NCBI GenBank assembly: GCA_050247435.1
Contig: JBFWUF010000003.1
Coordinates: forward strand, 62,001-126,000
Length of the DNA stretch: 64,000 bases
Direction of reading: 5' to 3'
Source of the DNA: JAJVID01 sp050247435
Lineage (GTDB): Bacteria > Acidobacteriota > Blastocatellia > RBC074
Shown here piece by piece: positions 17,801 to 27,050 of this stretch. Both the position numbers and the translations under genes were made by a program. Each line of letters starts with the position of its first letter. Positions within the stretch are counted from its first letter, which is position 1. The notes under the pieces were generated by a model. The model was not told the DNA's origin, ran no database searches, and saw only the letters and a list, made by a program, of their open reading frames with translations.

Positions 17801-19098
17801 ACCCGCAACCGGCGCTTTCATCTCTCGTTCCGAACGCAGCGGCGGTGGGAACCGGATTCACTTTGACTTTGACTGGCAGCCAGTTCACCAACTCTTCGGT
17901 CGTCCGCTGGAACGGCAGCAATCGGCCCACGACGTTCGTCAGCGAAAATCTGTTACGCGCCGAAATCACGGCGTCTGATGTCCAGAGCGCCGGAGCAGCC
18001 GAAGTGACCGTGTTCAATCCAGAACCGGGCGGAGGGATTTCCAGCAAGCTTACGTTCAACGTCATCGCCAGCAATCCGGTACCGTCAATCGCGGGCGCCG
18101 GGCCACAGGCGATCCTCGTGGGCGGGCCTGCGTTCACGCTGGGCGTTCGCGGCAGGGATTTCGCCATCACGTCGAAAGTCAGATGGAACGGCGCCGATCG
18201 TCCGACGGCTTATCTAAGCGACACGTTTCTTGAAGCGCAAATTTCCGGCGCCGACATTGCCAACGCGGGGGGGGCGAACATCACGGTCTTTACGCCGACG
18301 CCGGGCGGAGGCGTGACCAGCACTGTAACCGTCTTCGTCGGCAAACAGGCGGCCACGGTTCCCGCGACGACTTTCGCCGGGAATGAGGTGTCGAGCAACT
18401 CGATCGCCGCGCTTTTCGGTTCCAATCTCGCCACGGGGGTGGAAGTAGCCGTGACCACGCCACTGCCGACTTCATTGCTGGGAACGACTGTGACGATCAG
18501 AGACGGCGGAGGCGGAGATTATCCCGCGCAACTCTTCTTCGTCTCGCCGTCACAAATCAACTATCTGGTTCCGAGTTTCATAACCGGCCCCGCCTGGGCA
18601 ATCGTCAAATCGAATGACAATGTAGTTGGCGTCAGCGAGATTCTGAACCGGTTCGTTTCTCCCGGATTGTTCAGCGCGAACGCGAACGGGAAGGGAATTG
18701 CGGCGGCTGTCGCGCTGTGCGTCGCGGCCAATGGGGCGCAGACTTTCCTGCCGGTCGCCAGTTACGACCAAACGCAGCGGCAGTTCGTCGGCGTCCCGCT
18801 GGATTTGACGGCCTGCAACGGCCAGGTCTATCTGATCCTCTATGGCTCAGGATTCCGCCAACCCGGCGGCATCCCCGATCCGAAGGTGACGGCGAAGGTC
18901 GGAGGAGTGGATGTGCCCGTGCTGTTTGCCGGGGCCGCGCCGGGATTCGTGGGGCTGGATCAGATCAACATCGGCCCATTGCCACGCGCTCTGGCCGGTC
19001 TCGGCGTTGTGGACATCGTGGTGAGCGTTGATCTTCAGACGGCTGGCGGAACTAACGGCCCCAAACCCGCGAACACGGTGCAGGTGAACATCAAGTAA
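14896..19098 (+). CDS. Giant secreted PKD / NHL / IPT-TIG protein with TIGR03437 domain, paralogue of preceding gene
   Basis: 1400 residues; ATG with AGGAG upstream. Arg-rich n-region followed by a hydrophobic core (VGLLIFCVCASLL) and AQS gives a normal signal peptide. Then a PKD domain (EWDFGDGTS), NHL repeats through about residue 875, three IPT/TIG modules instead of the four of its neighbour (NPAPALSQITP, NPQPALSSLVP, NPVPSIAGAGP), and the C-terminal TIGR03437 domain (PLPTSLLGTTVTI, APGFVGLDQINIGPLPRAL). The two genes are collinear over most of their length, so they arose by tandem duplication followed by loss or gain of an IPT module. Function unknown; a surface or extracellular role is inferred from the modules. 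Confidence 0.9.
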   Translation: MRYRLTRRFFLRRLSNFKTCIVGLLIFCVCASLLTPERGASAQSGCNVECSATVAATAQIGAQVSFMASATVSGCASAPAYEWDFGDGTSTSLQQNVTHTYTAPGVYTWKLTATARAGATTINTVAGGYGDNVLARQAPFITPVAVARDPQGRGFYIADDLSGNTLLRFVNTGNSSAAVGGKTIDAGKIRLLAGESGVPIQQEVWDVPASNFVYTIRGLATSANGNLLYFSDEGNGQVLVYNASNNDLTVAGRMLKPGNVGTLALAPTGALGGAATHPVSGEVYFISGNIVHKIGSNNQPAAVAGNGATTSASEKFPAMPVDGTAAPLLTPRDIAFDNAGNLFIADSGHGRAVKLDSSNKLSLVFQFQFGAGVANPYPSGIAVISGKVYTANGNDQTITEVSAAGAIVAGKSKTTCNYISSTCGDGGAGANALFNLPGSSTPPPIAGIESDENGLYILDQGGNQTGRVRYLNLGAAPTTLAGVVIAANNIDTIAGSGLASPFDGGLAIGGSLSFPTGVALDANNNLFIADTLAGRLRFVNRGSNVVTLFPNTPAQQIVEPGAIVTINKDVGVGQTDGVPVNQASFDTPQGLFVTNQGVFVADSKGGPSVDFKRSGLIRFINTSPSTVVFYPNSPSPISVPPGHIARVAGATGGVSGGIGNGGSAIDARFFAPADIVVNPVSGDIYVADVGNKAVRRISGNNGTVISLNLPASQYTGLGLDASSRLYIADYDQNRVLRESSAGSGQFAPLNSTPLNKPRDVAVDVGGAAYVTNSDDNRIVRIAPSGMVEIFAGTTANPNAGFDGDGGLATNAKLSIIPDPININAIGAPAALPVTVNIAIGSGGEVVFTDTRNGRVRRIGAGSVTCLKTGKITVTGANPAPALSQITPAYAPLGGRDFTLTINGTGFVTGSKARWNGQDRTTNYVSSTQLIAQIPATDIGVASTASVTVFNPAPGGGVSNALPIVVSQPNPQPALSSLVPNAAAVGTGFTLTLTGSQFTNSSVVRWNGSNRPTTFVSENLLRAEITASDVQSAGAAEVTVFNPEPGGGISSKLTFNVIASNPVPSIAGAGPQAILVGGPAFTLGVRGRDFAITSKVRWNGADRPTAYLSDTFLEAQISGADIANAGGANITVFTPTPGGGVTSTVTVFVGKQAATVPATTFAGNEVSSNSIAALFGSNLATGVEVAVTTPLPTSLLGTTVTIRDGGGGDYPAQLFFVSPSQINYLVPSFITGPAWAIVKSNDNVVGVSEILNRFVSPGLFSANANGKGIAAAVALCVAANGAQTFLPVASYDQTQRQFVGVPLDLTACNGQVYLILYGSGFRQPGGIPDPKVTAKVGGVDVPVLFAGAAPGFVGLDQINIGPLPRALAGLGVVDIVVSVDLQTAGGTNGPKPANTVQVNIK

Positions 19099-19184
19099 GC
19101 GCGTTGGTTGTGGTGTCAGGGCAAATCAATACAGGCGTTCAGCGTGACCACTCGCGCGCCGCCGTTTGAAGAGCGATCCTGGCA

Positions 19185-19625
19185 TCACACTAATTCCCAT
19201 TGGACGGAATGGAATTCCGCAATTCGCCGGTAATCGCCTGGATTCTTCGTGAGGATAATAAATCCGTGACTGGCTGCGCTCATCGCGATCAGGGCGTCGT
19301 TGATAAGTCGCGCCTTGCCAACCTGATCAAAGCCGTATTTCAACCCAATCTTGGACAATACCTGTCCAGCCAGCGACCAATCTCGCCGGCCTGGAATGAG
19401 CAGCCGTCCAACCTTGTCAAAATCGTTCGCCAATCTGTCAAAAGCCTTTCTGGCTTTTGCGTCAACTGCGCCGACGTAGAGTTCTTCCAGCACGACAATG
19501 CTTAACCAGAGTGGACGGGAATGTTGTTCTCCTGTGCGGGCAGCGCGTCGCAGGCTGAGAATTGAGGCGTCGCCCTGGCGCAAAGCTGAGATGTAAACTG
19601 AGGTATCAAAGAGAATGCCGGGCAT
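19185..19625 (-). CDS. PIN-domain toxin (VapC-like)
   Basis: 146 residues. The PIN-fold acidic residues are present: LFDTSVYI (D7), VVLEELYVG (Glu near residue 47) and LINDALIAM (Asp near 110), followed by ILTKNPGDYRR, the usual VapC end. VapC toxins are ribonucleases that cut tRNA or rRNA. It starts 2 bp after the stop of the upstream antitoxin gene, so the pair is a type II toxin-antitoxin operon. The order antitoxin-toxin is standard. Confidence 0.88.
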   Translation of the reverse strand: MPGILFDTSVYISALRQGDASILSLRRAARTGEQHSRPLWLSIVVLEELYVGAVDAKARKAFDRLANDFDKVGRLLIPGRRDWSLAGQVLSKIGLKYGFDQVGKARLINDALIAMSAASHGFIILTKNPGDYRRIAEFHSVQWELV

Positions 19626-19627
19626 TC

Positions 19628-19864
19628 TTACTGCCCCTCCTCCAACCGTCCAAAGACGTCTTCGACCTGAATACCGCTTTTCAACAGACGTTCCGTCGCC
19701 GTCCAGACTTTGCGATTACGCTCGCGCTCAGTGATTACTTCATCGAGCGCAATCTCGATTGCCTCGGTTTCCGTACTCGCGCCGAGCAAGCGTTGAGCGC
19801 GTTTGATCGTGGTTTCATCAAGCCTATAGCTCTTACGCTTCGCCTTGTTTTTAGTTTGGCTCAT
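19628..19864 (-). CDS. Antitoxin of VapBC-like pair
   Basis: I place the start at ATG 19864 (MSQTKNKAKRKSYRLDE), which has GGAGG 7 nt upstream; the open frame extends eight residues further but without a ribosome site. The 78-residue protein begins with KSYRLDETTIKRAQRLL, compatible with a ribbon-helix-helix DNA-binding fold, followed by a helix containing TETEAIEIALDEV and a C-terminal tail that would wrap the toxin. It is expected to neutralise the VapC-like protein and to repress the operon. Confidence 0.82.
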   Translation of the reverse strand: MSQTKNKAKRKSYRLDETTIKRAQRLLGASTETEAIEIALDEVITERERNRKVWTATERLLKSGIQVEDVFGRLEEGQ

Positions 19865-19922
19865 GTTCTGTCCTCCAACCGGCGCCAATCATAGTTGATA
19901 CGAGCAATCGCATCAATCACCT

Positions 19923-22211
19923 TCAAAAACGAAACAGGTAAGAGAGCTTCACGAATAACTGCTTCCCGTCATTGATGAACCGATCAGGGTATCGCGCAAT
20001 CCTCGTCCCTTGAGGCGTCGTTACCAGATCGAGGTTTTGCAGGTTGCTGTTGTACCCGGCGTACAACGCCGTCCACGGATTGAGCTGGTAGGTAATCAGG
20101 AAGTCGGCGTTGAAGTTCTTGCGCGTTTCGAGCGCGGTCAACGACGGATTGGCCAGCAGCGCCTCGTATTGCAGGATCACGCGCAGGGATAGCTCACGGT
20201 TTAACTGCCAGTTCCACTTCGAGCGGATGATGTGGTTCTGGAAGATGTTCGCGCCTTTTTTGCCCGTCAGCCCGAAACGGTCGAGCGAGCGCGAAAACAG
20301 ATAGGTGTTGTCCACGCGCAGCCGGTTGCTCGGTCGCACGGTCGCGCCGATGTTTGCCTCGCTGCGGTCGGTGTGGAACGGTTCCTGGCCTGATGGCGGA
20401 ACGAAATTGATCCCGGCCCAGCGGCTGTATTCGCTGTTGAACGAGAGCCAGCGCAGGTAGCCGGAATTGATAAAAAAGCCTTTGATATTGCTCGCGAAGT
20501 CGCGGTTCTCTTTCAGAATCGGGAAGTCTTTGGGGCGCAGGCGCTCGCGGTTGCGCAGCGCGAAAAATCCCGCGTAAGTCTGGCCGGTGAATTCCCAGCG
20601 CATGTTGACGCCGACAGTATCGTCCAGGCGCGTGCCCTGATGATCCCATTTGTGATCGGTGAAAACGCGCGGGCCCCACGAAATCAGATACTTTCCCTGC
20701 GGGCGAAAATTGTAATTTATCTCCTGCTCGATGTTGCGAACGTCGGTGCGCCGCACGAAGCCGGTCTCGGTGCGGAAGTTCGGGCGGTAGTCTTCGTAGT
20801 TCAATTGATAATTGAACTGCCGTCCGCTGCGGTAGAGATAAGCCTGATAAGCCGGCCCGGCCAGATATTTGCCATCCGGCGTTCTGGTCGCGCTCGTCAC
20901 GGCCTGAAAGCCGGAGACCCAGTTCTGATTGAGCTTGATGCGTCCATCCACGCCGCCGACGCGGTTGTAGCTGTCGCCGAACTGGCGATTAGTGAAGATC
21001 ACGCCGACGTTCGATTGTTTCAGGATGTCGCGGCGCACGCGGGCGATGGTGAAGAGCGCGCGTTGATCGCGCATCGGATCGTTGCCGGAGGCGCGGCGTC
21101 CCGGCGACTGATCGTCCATCACCAGCGCGCCGATGGCGTAAGGCCCGGCCTTGCCCGTCAGCCGCGCGCCGAATTGCGGGTCGGCGATTCGGCGCGTGAA
21201 GACCAGTTCGAGCGGCGTCGAGAAGAAATCGGAATTTTCCAGAAAGAACGGGCGGCGTTCGGGGAAAAAGACCTCGAAGCGTTGATTGACCGTCACCTGC
21301 GGCTGATCCGATTCGACCTGCGCGAAGTCGGGGTTGGCCGTCACGTCCAGCACGAAGTTGTCTTTCAAAACGATCTTCGCGTCCAACCCGCCGTCGAACT
21401 GCCGGTCGCGGATGAATTGCGGCTGCGATCCGTTAGTGTCGAGCGCGCGGAACGAACGAAATGATCCGTAAGGAATCAGAAAAATACTTCGGCCCGGCGA
21501 AATCCTGTTCAAACCCGTCACCTCGCCCGCCTGGCTCAAACGCCCTTCGACGCGCGCCGAAACGCGCGGCCAGTACGCCCATTCGTTGGCGCGCGGGATC
21601 ATGCGCAGCAGCGTAATATTCCAGGTCTGTTGATCCTCGACGCGGAATCGCAGACTCTTGAATGGAATCGCCATCCAGACGACGTAGCCCTCTTTCGTCC
21701 TCTGCCCGCGCGTCTGCCAGATGGTGTCGAACGACCAATCTGGGTCGCCCTGTTCCTCAGTCCAGATGCCATCGGCTTGAACGCCGAGCGGGTTCGACCA
21801 GAACATGTAACCGCGCCGCCGGTCGTGAAAGGTGTCGAGCGTGACTTCGACAAAATCATCGTCGAAGGCGTTTTCGCGCTTCTCCATCCGCGCGCGAATC
21901 TTCTCAGGCTCGTTGTCGAAGGCGACGAAGATGATGTAGAGATTTTTGTCGTCGTAGCAAAGATACGCTTCGGTGCGTTGCGTCGCAGGCTCGCCATCAC
22001 GCGGCTGGTTTTGGATGAAGTTATCAGCCTTTGCCAGATCGCCTTCGATCTCAGGGCCGGGCTTCATTCCCAGAAAGTCTTCCAGCGCCGGCGCGCGATT
22101 GACTTTGGGAATCCGCAGGCCCTGAATCGAATTGGCAGCCGGTTGAGCCGCGGCTGTTGAATGAATGATGGCGATGATTGCGCACAAAAAGATCAAGTGT
22201 GTAAAAGTCAT
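19923..22211 (-). CDS. Outer-membrane protein with CBM9-like domain and DUF5916 barrel
   Basis: The start is set at ATG 22211 because MTFTHLIFLCAIIAIIHSTA then AAAQ is a clear signal peptide; about 74 residues of open frame in front look non-coding. The mature protein of about 740 residues starts with a carbohydrate-binding-family-9-like sandwich (PEIEGDLAKAD...TEAYLCYDDKNLYIIFVAFD, FVEVTLDTFHDRRRGYMFW), then DUF5916 (NPDFAQVESDQPQVTVNQRF, FFPERRPFFLENSDFF) and beta strands ending LFVKLSYLFRF, a C-terminal Phe as in outer-membrane barrels. The substrate and role of this family are unknown. It diverges from the acyl-transfer gene at 22334 and shares a 122-bp promoter region with it. Confidence 0.88.
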   Translation of the reverse strand: MTFTHLIFLCAIIAIIHSTAAAQPAANSIQGLRIPKVNRAPALEDFLGMKPGPEIEGDLAKADNFIQNQPRDGEPATQRTEAYLCYDDKNLYIIFVAFDNEPEKIRARMEKRENAFDDDFVEVTLDTFHDRRRGYMFWSNPLGVQADGIWTEEQGDPDWSFDTIWQTRGQRTKEGYVVWMAIPFKSLRFRVEDQQTWNITLLRMIPRANEWAYWPRVSARVEGRLSQAGEVTGLNRISPGRSIFLIPYGSFRSFRALDTNGSQPQFIRDRQFDGGLDAKIVLKDNFVLDVTANPDFAQVESDQPQVTVNQRFEVFFPERRPFFLENSDFFSTPLELVFTRRIADPQFGARLTGKAGPYAIGALVMDDQSPGRRASGNDPMRDQRALFTIARVRRDILKQSNVGVIFTNRQFGDSYNRVGGVDGRIKLNQNWVSGFQAVTSATRTPDGKYLAGPAYQAYLYRSGRQFNYQLNYEDYRPNFRTETGFVRRTDVRNIEQEINYNFRPQGKYLISWGPRVFTDHKWDHQGTRLDDTVGVNMRWEFTGQTYAGFFALRNRERLRPKDFPILKENRDFASNIKGFFINSGYLRWLSFNSEYSRWAGINFVPPSGQEPFHTDRSEANIGATVRPSNRLRVDNTYLFSRSLDRFGLTGKKGANIFQNHIIRSKWNWQLNRELSLRVILQYEALLANPSLTALETRKNFNADFLITYQLNPWTALYAGYNSNLQNLDLVTTPQGTRIARYPDRFINDGKQLFVKLSYLFRF

Positions 22212-22333
22212 ACTTCGGCTAACTTTCAAATTTGCGGCGATGTTGTTACAAAAGTGTTTGAGCGTGGATAGAAAACGTATACGCCGGCCAATCGTTATCG
22301 GTTGCCAAGAGTTTATTGTGTGGGTGGAAAACG

Positions 22334-24874
22334 GTGCGCGAAACAGTTCACAGCTATCTGGATCAATGTCTGACGCGGGATAAGGAGATTGCAGTCGCGC
22401 ATAAACGCGGTTTGCGTGTTGTTCGGTGGTCATACGCGCGCCTCGCCGAGACGGCTTACCAATTCGCCCGCGAGCTTGAATCGCGCGGCATTGGCAAAGG
22501 CGACCGCGTTCTGCTTTGGGGCGAAAACAGCCCTGAATGGGTCGCCGCGTTTTTCGGTTGTCTGCTGCGAGGCGTGGTCGCCGTCCCGCTGGACGAACAG
22601 AGCGCGCCCGATTTTGTTGATCGCGTCCAGCAGCAGGTCGAAGCTAAACTTCTGCTCGGCGGCGATGAACAGGCGCGCCAGTTCAAAGATCAAACGCCGA
22701 TCCTGCGCTTCGATCAATTTGTCGAAGCCGTCGGTCATCATTCGTCCGCGCCGTATCAGAGTGAAAACATCGGCGCGGACGATCTGGCCGAAATCATTTT
22801 CACTTCGGGCACGACTGCGGAGCCGAAGGGCGTCCGCCTGACGCATCGAAATCTGCTGGCGAACATCACGCCGCTCGAAACCGAGACCAATAAATATTTG
22901 AAGTTCGAGCGACCGTTTCATCCGATCCGCTTTTTGTGCCTGATCCCCCTGAGCCACATTTTCGGTCAGTTCATGGGAATGTTCGTGCCGCGGCTTCTTT
23001 TCGGCGAGGTCTTCTTTCAAAGCTCGTTTAACCCGTCCGAAATCATCGAGACGGTCAAACGCGAACGCATTTCAGTAATCGCGGCAGTCCCGCGGCAACT
23101 TGAGACGCTGCGTGAAAAGATCGAACGCGATTTCGAGATGAAAGGCCGCCTCGAAGATTTTCGCCGCCGCTTCGCCCGCGCCGAAGGCAAACATTTTCTC
23201 CATCGCTGGAGCCTCTTCCGCGATGTTCATCGCCGCTTCGGTTGGAAGTTCTGGGCCTTCGTTTCGGGCGGCGCGACGCTCGATGAAGAGATCGAGACGT
23301 TCTGGCAGCGGATGGGCTTCGCGGTCGTGCAAGGTTACGGGATGACCGAGACGGCTTCGCTGGTGACGGTCAGCCATCCGTTCAAGATCAAACGCGGCTC
23401 GATTGGCAAGGCGCTTCCTGGGCAGGAACTGAAGCTTGACGCGAGCGGCGAGATTCTGGTGCGCGGCGCGAATGTTTCGGCAGGTTATTGGCGCGGCGAC
23501 GGTCAAAAAGAAGCGGACGACGAAGGCTGGCTGCGCACAGGCGATGTGGGCGAGATAGACGCCGAAGGAAATATCTTCTTCAAAGGCCGCAAGAAAGACG
23601 TGATCGTCACCGCCGCCGGATTGAACATCTACCCCGACGATCTGGAAGCCGCGCTCAATCATCAGCCCGAAGTGCGCGATAGTTGCGTCATCAGCGTCGA
23701 AGGCGCGCAGGGGCCTGAGCCGATGGCCGTGCTGATTCTGCGCGATGCAAAAACAGACCCGGCCGAAGTTGTCCAACACGCCAACGCGCAGCTCAACCAA
23801 TCGCAGCAGATTCGCCGCTGGTCGGTCTGGACTGAACCCGATTTCCCACGCACGCCAACACACAAAGTCCGCAAGCCGATTGTCAAAGCGGCTGTGTTGG
23901 CGAAGGCGGCTGGAGCGCCCACGCCTTCGCTCGGCAAGGGATCGCTCGCCGAACTGATCGCGTCAATCAGCGGCGACGCGTCAATTGAGCCAGGCGCGAA
24001 AGCGAGTCTGGGCGCCGACCTGAAGCTGGATTCGCTGGGCCGAGTCCAACTGCTCAGCGCGCTTGAAGACCGTTACCAGATCGAACTCGACGAAGCGTCG
24101 CTGACGCCGGCCACGACGCTCGGCGACATCGAACGAATCATTCACGAAGGCCGTAGCGCAGAACCTGTTATCGAATACCCATATCCGAAATGGGCGCGGC
24201 GATGGCCGATCACCTGGCTTCGCTCAACGGCTTATTACCTGCTGGTCGCGCCGTTCGTGTCGGTCATGTGCTTGCCGCGCGTGCGCGGGAGAGATCGGCT
24301 GCGCGGCCTGCGCGGCCCTGCGCTGTTCATCTCCAATCACATCTCGATGGTTGATCCGGGAATGATTCTGTTTGCGCTGCCGTTGAAATTCAGAAGCCGG
24401 CTGGCGATTGCGATGGGCGGCGAGCGGCTGCGCGGATTGCGTCGCGGGCTGGAAGGAACCAACTGGTTTAGCCGCCTGCTGAATCGCGTGAGCTACCTGC
24501 TTGTCGTCACAATTTTCAACGTCTTCGCGCTGCCGCAAAAGAGCGGCTTCCGCCACGCCTTCGCCTTCGCCGGAGAAGCGGTTGACGAAGGCTACAGCGC
24601 GCTCGTTTTCCCCGAAGGCCGCACGACCGAAGACGGGCGAATGAATCCGTTCATGAGCGGCATCGGTTTGTTGACCGAAGAGCTTGACCTGCCCGTCGTT
24701 CCGATCAAGATCGAAGGCTTGTTCGATTTGACCCAGCAGCGGCGTTATTTCTCGCGGCCCGGAACGGTGACCGTGACTTTCGGCGAGCCTGTGAAGTTCG
24801 AGCGCGGAACCGATCCGGCGCAGATCACTCAGGAATTGGAAGAGCGTGTGCGACGGCTCGGTGAACAATTGTGA
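22334..24874 (+). CDS. Trifunctional acyl-activating enzyme: AMP ligase + acyl carrier + PlsC acyltransferase
   Basis: GTG 22334 is the likeliest start (VRETVHSYLDQCL, as in related ligases); a TTG 18 bp earlier is possible. From the front: an adenylate-forming ligase (IIFTSGTTAEPKG near residue 154, GYGMTETASL, GWLRTGDVGEID, KGRKKDVIVTAAGLNIYP); a carrier domain near residues 535-595 whose LDSLGRVQL carries the phosphopantetheine Ser567; a PlsC-type acyltransferase with NHISMVD (N668-H669) and FPEGRTTED. The chain can therefore load a fatty acid on itself and pass it to a lysophospholipid or glycerol-phosphate acceptor. The E. coli Aas protein has the same activities in reverse order and without the carrier. 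Likely role: phospholipid remodelling or fatty-acid scavenging (inference). Confidence 0.9.
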   Translation: MRETVHSYLDQCLTRDKEIAVAHKRGLRVVRWSYARLAETAYQFARELESRGIGKGDRVLLWGENSPEWVAAFFGCLLRGVVAVPLDEQSAPDFVDRVQQQVEAKLLLGGDEQARQFKDQTPILRFDQFVEAVGHHSSAPYQSENIGADDLAEIIFTSGTTAEPKGVRLTHRNLLANITPLETETNKYLKFERPFHPIRFLCLIPLSHIFGQFMGMFVPRLLFGEVFFQSSFNPSEIIETVKRERISVIAAVPRQLETLREKIERDFEMKGRLEDFRRRFARAEGKHFLHRWSLFRDVHRRFGWKFWAFVSGGATLDEEIETFWQRMGFAVVQGYGMTETASLVTVSHPFKIKRGSIGKALPGQELKLDASGEILVRGANVSAGYWRGDGQKEADDEGWLRTGDVGEIDAEGNIFFKGRKKDVIVTAAGLNIYPDDLEAALNHQPEVRDSCVISVEGAQGPEPMAVLILRDAKTDPAEVVQHANAQLNQSQQIRRWSVWTEPDFPRTPTHKVRKPIVKAAVLAKAAGAPTPSLGKGSLAELIASISGDASIEPGAKASLGADLKLDSLGRVQLLSALEDRYQIELDEASLTPATTLGDIERIIHEGRSAEPVIEYPYPKWARRWPITWLRSTAYYLLVAPFVSVMCLPRVRGRDRLRGLRGPALFISNHISMVDPGMILFALPLKFRSRLAIAMGGERLRGLRRGLEGTNWFSRLLNRVSYLLVVTIFNVFALPQKSGFRHAFAFAGEAVDEGYSALVFPEGRTTEDGRMNPFMSGIGLLTEELDLPVVPIKIEGLFDLTQQRRYFSRPGTVTVTFGEPVKFERGTDPAQITQELEERVRRLGEQL

Positions 24875-24977
24875 GCCGGACTTGCCGGAAGCTGGGCAAA
24901 TGAGAGCCTGATCCGTATACTCTCGCCCTTTGCAGAACAATCCCGTCCGCCCCGGACGTCGAATTCAACACCACAAG

Positions 24978-27050
24978 ATGCCCGACCATAATTACTTCGC
25001 AAATCTCATCTGGCAGATTGCCGACTTGTTGCGCGGCCCTTACCGTCCGCCGCAATACGAACGCGTCATGCTTCCAATGACCGTCCTGCGCCGCTTCGAT
25101 TGCGTGCTCGCGCCAACTAAGGCGGCGGTGTTGCGTAAATACGATCAGGTCAAAGGCAAGTACAAAGACGAAGCGCTCGACAAGGTTTTGAACAAGGCCT
25201 CCGGGCAGCGCTTCCACAACCACTCGCCACTGACTTTCGAGAAGCTGAAGGGCGACCCGGATCATATCGAGAAGCATCTGGTCAGCTACATCAAAGGTTT
25301 TTCGGCCAATGTCCGCGCCATCTTCGACTTCTTCGAGTTCGAGAACGAGATCGAGAAGATGCGCGAGGCGAACATCCTTTACCTTGTCGTCTCCAGGTTC
25401 TGCGATGTAGACCTGCATCCCAACAAGGTTCCGAACGCGCAGATGGGGCTGATCTTCGAGAACCTCATCCGCCGCTTCAACGAATTGGCCAACGAGACCG
25501 CTGGCGACCACTTCACCCCGCGCGAAGTCATCCGGCTGATGGTCAATATCCTCTTCATCAACGACGACAAGCTGTTGGCCACGCCCGGCACGGTGCGCAA
25601 ACTGCTCGATCCGGCGTGCGGGACAGGCGGCATGCTGGCCGAAGCTCAGAACTACCTGCGCGAGCATCACCCGGAAGCCAGGCTTTATGTCTTCGGGCAG
25701 GATTACAACAAACGCGCCTTCGCCACCGCCGCCTCCGATATGCTGATGAAGCAGGTAGACCAGAACGGCGGCAGCGACAACGTGCGTTTCGGCGACATCT
25801 TCCTCGAAGACCGCTTCAACGAGCCGCCTTACGACAAATTCGATTACCTGTTGGCCAATCCGCCGTTCGGCGTTGATTGGAAACGGCAGCAGCGCGAGCT
25901 TCAGCGCGAACAAGAAAAGCTGGGCTTCGCCGCCCGCTTCGGCGCGGGGTTGCCGCGCGTCAACGACGGCTCGCTGCTCTTCCTGCAACACATGATCAGC
26001 AAGTTCGAGCCGGTCTTGCCCGAACAGCGCAAACACGGTTCGCGGCTGGCCATCGTCTTCAGCGGTTCGCCGCTCTTCACCGGCGGCGCGGGCAGCGGCG
26101 AAAGCGACATCCGCAAATGGATCATCGAAAACGACTGGCTCGAAGCCATCATCGCTTTGCCCGAACAGATGTTTTACAACACCGGCATCGGCACTTACGT
26201 CTGGATCGTCACCAACCGCAAAGAGCGGCGGCGCAAGGGCCGGATTCAATTGCTGGACGCGCGCAACTTCTACATCCCGATGCGCCGCAGCCTGGGCGAC
26301 AAACGCCGCAAGATCGGCGAGAAGGAAGACGGCGCCGACCAGCTTGCCGAGATAGTCAAAATTTATGGACGCTTTGCCGATGGCGACACGTCGAAGATTT
26401 TCGACAACGCCGATTTCGGCTACACCCGCGTGACCGTCGAACGCCCGCTGCGGCTGCGCTACCAGATGACCGATGAAGGCAAGGCCCGCTTCCTCGACGC
26501 CTGCCCGCATCTCGACGACGACGCGCACGCGATTGACCGGGCGCTGGGCCGCGAAGCCCTGCCGGACTGGAACGGCGTGTGGCCGCGCGTCGCGGAATTG
26601 CTCAGCGAACGCGAATCGCGCTGGAAGGCGCCCGACCAGAAACTCTTCCGCAATGTCTTCACGCGGCGCGACCCCGAAGCCGAAAGAGTCGTAAAAGAAC
26701 TGTTTGTCGCGTCGCTCATGCCGGACTTCGATTTTGACGAGGCGCGCAACGGCGGCGAATTTTATGACGAAGAGGAAGGGTATTTCGTCGTTTATGAACC
26801 CGATCCCGAGTTGCGCGATTTCGAGAACGTGCCGCTCAAGCAGGACATTGACGAATACTTCGAGCGTGAGGTACTGCCACACGTCCCCGACGCCTGGATG
26901 GATCGCGAGAAAGACAAGGTGGGCTACGAGATCAATTTCAACCGCCACTTTTACCGCTACACGCCGCCGCGAGCGTTGGAAGAGATTGACGCTGATTTGA
27001 AGCGGGCGGAGGAAGAGATTGTGCGGTTGCTGAGGGAGGTGACGGCATGA
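24978..27050 (+). CDS. hsdM: Type I restriction-modification methyltransferase subunit HsdM
   Basis: Start ATG 24978 (MPDHNYFANLIWQIADLL) is chosen over a TTG 48 bp upstream because the family begins with this HsdM N-terminal helical domain. The 690-residue protein carries the N6-adenine methylase signatures: AdoMet motif DPACGTGGML (from D211) and catalytic NPPFG (about 294-298). It methylates adenine in the target set by HsdS and forms the core of the restriction complex with HsdS and HsdR. The stop overlaps the hsdS start (ATGA, 4 bp), showing translational coupling. Long open frames on the opposite strand here are GC-codon artefacts. Confidence 0.95.
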   Translation: MPDHNYFANLIWQIADLLRGPYRPPQYERVMLPMTVLRRFDCVLAPTKAAVLRKYDQVKGKYKDEALDKVLNKASGQRFHNHSPLTFEKLKGDPDHIEKHLVSYIKGFSANVRAIFDFFEFENEIEKMREANILYLVVSRFCDVDLHPNKVPNAQMGLIFENLIRRFNELANETAGDHFTPREVIRLMVNILFINDDKLLATPGTVRKLLDPACGTGGMLAEAQNYLREHHPEARLYVFGQDYNKRAFATAASDMLMKQVDQNGGSDNVRFGDIFLEDRFNEPPYDKFDYLLANPPFGVDWKRQQRELQREQEKLGFAARFGAGLPRVNDGSLLFLQHMISKFEPVLPEQRKHGSRLAIVFSGSPLFTGGAGSGESDIRKWIIENDWLEAIIALPEQMFYNTGIGTYVWIVTNRKERRRKGRIQLLDARNFYIPMRRSLGDKRRKIGEKEDGADQLAEIVKIYGRFADGDTSKIFDNADFGYTRVTVERPLRLRYQMTDEGKARFLDACPHLDDDAHAIDRALGREALPDWNGVWPRVAELLSERESRWKAPDQKLFRNVFTRRDPEAERVVKELFVASLMPDFDFDEARNGGEFYDEEEGYFVVYEPDPELRDFENVPLKQDIDEYFEREVLPHVPDAWMDREKDKVGYEINFNRHFYRYTPPRALEEIDADLKRAEEEIVRLLREVTA

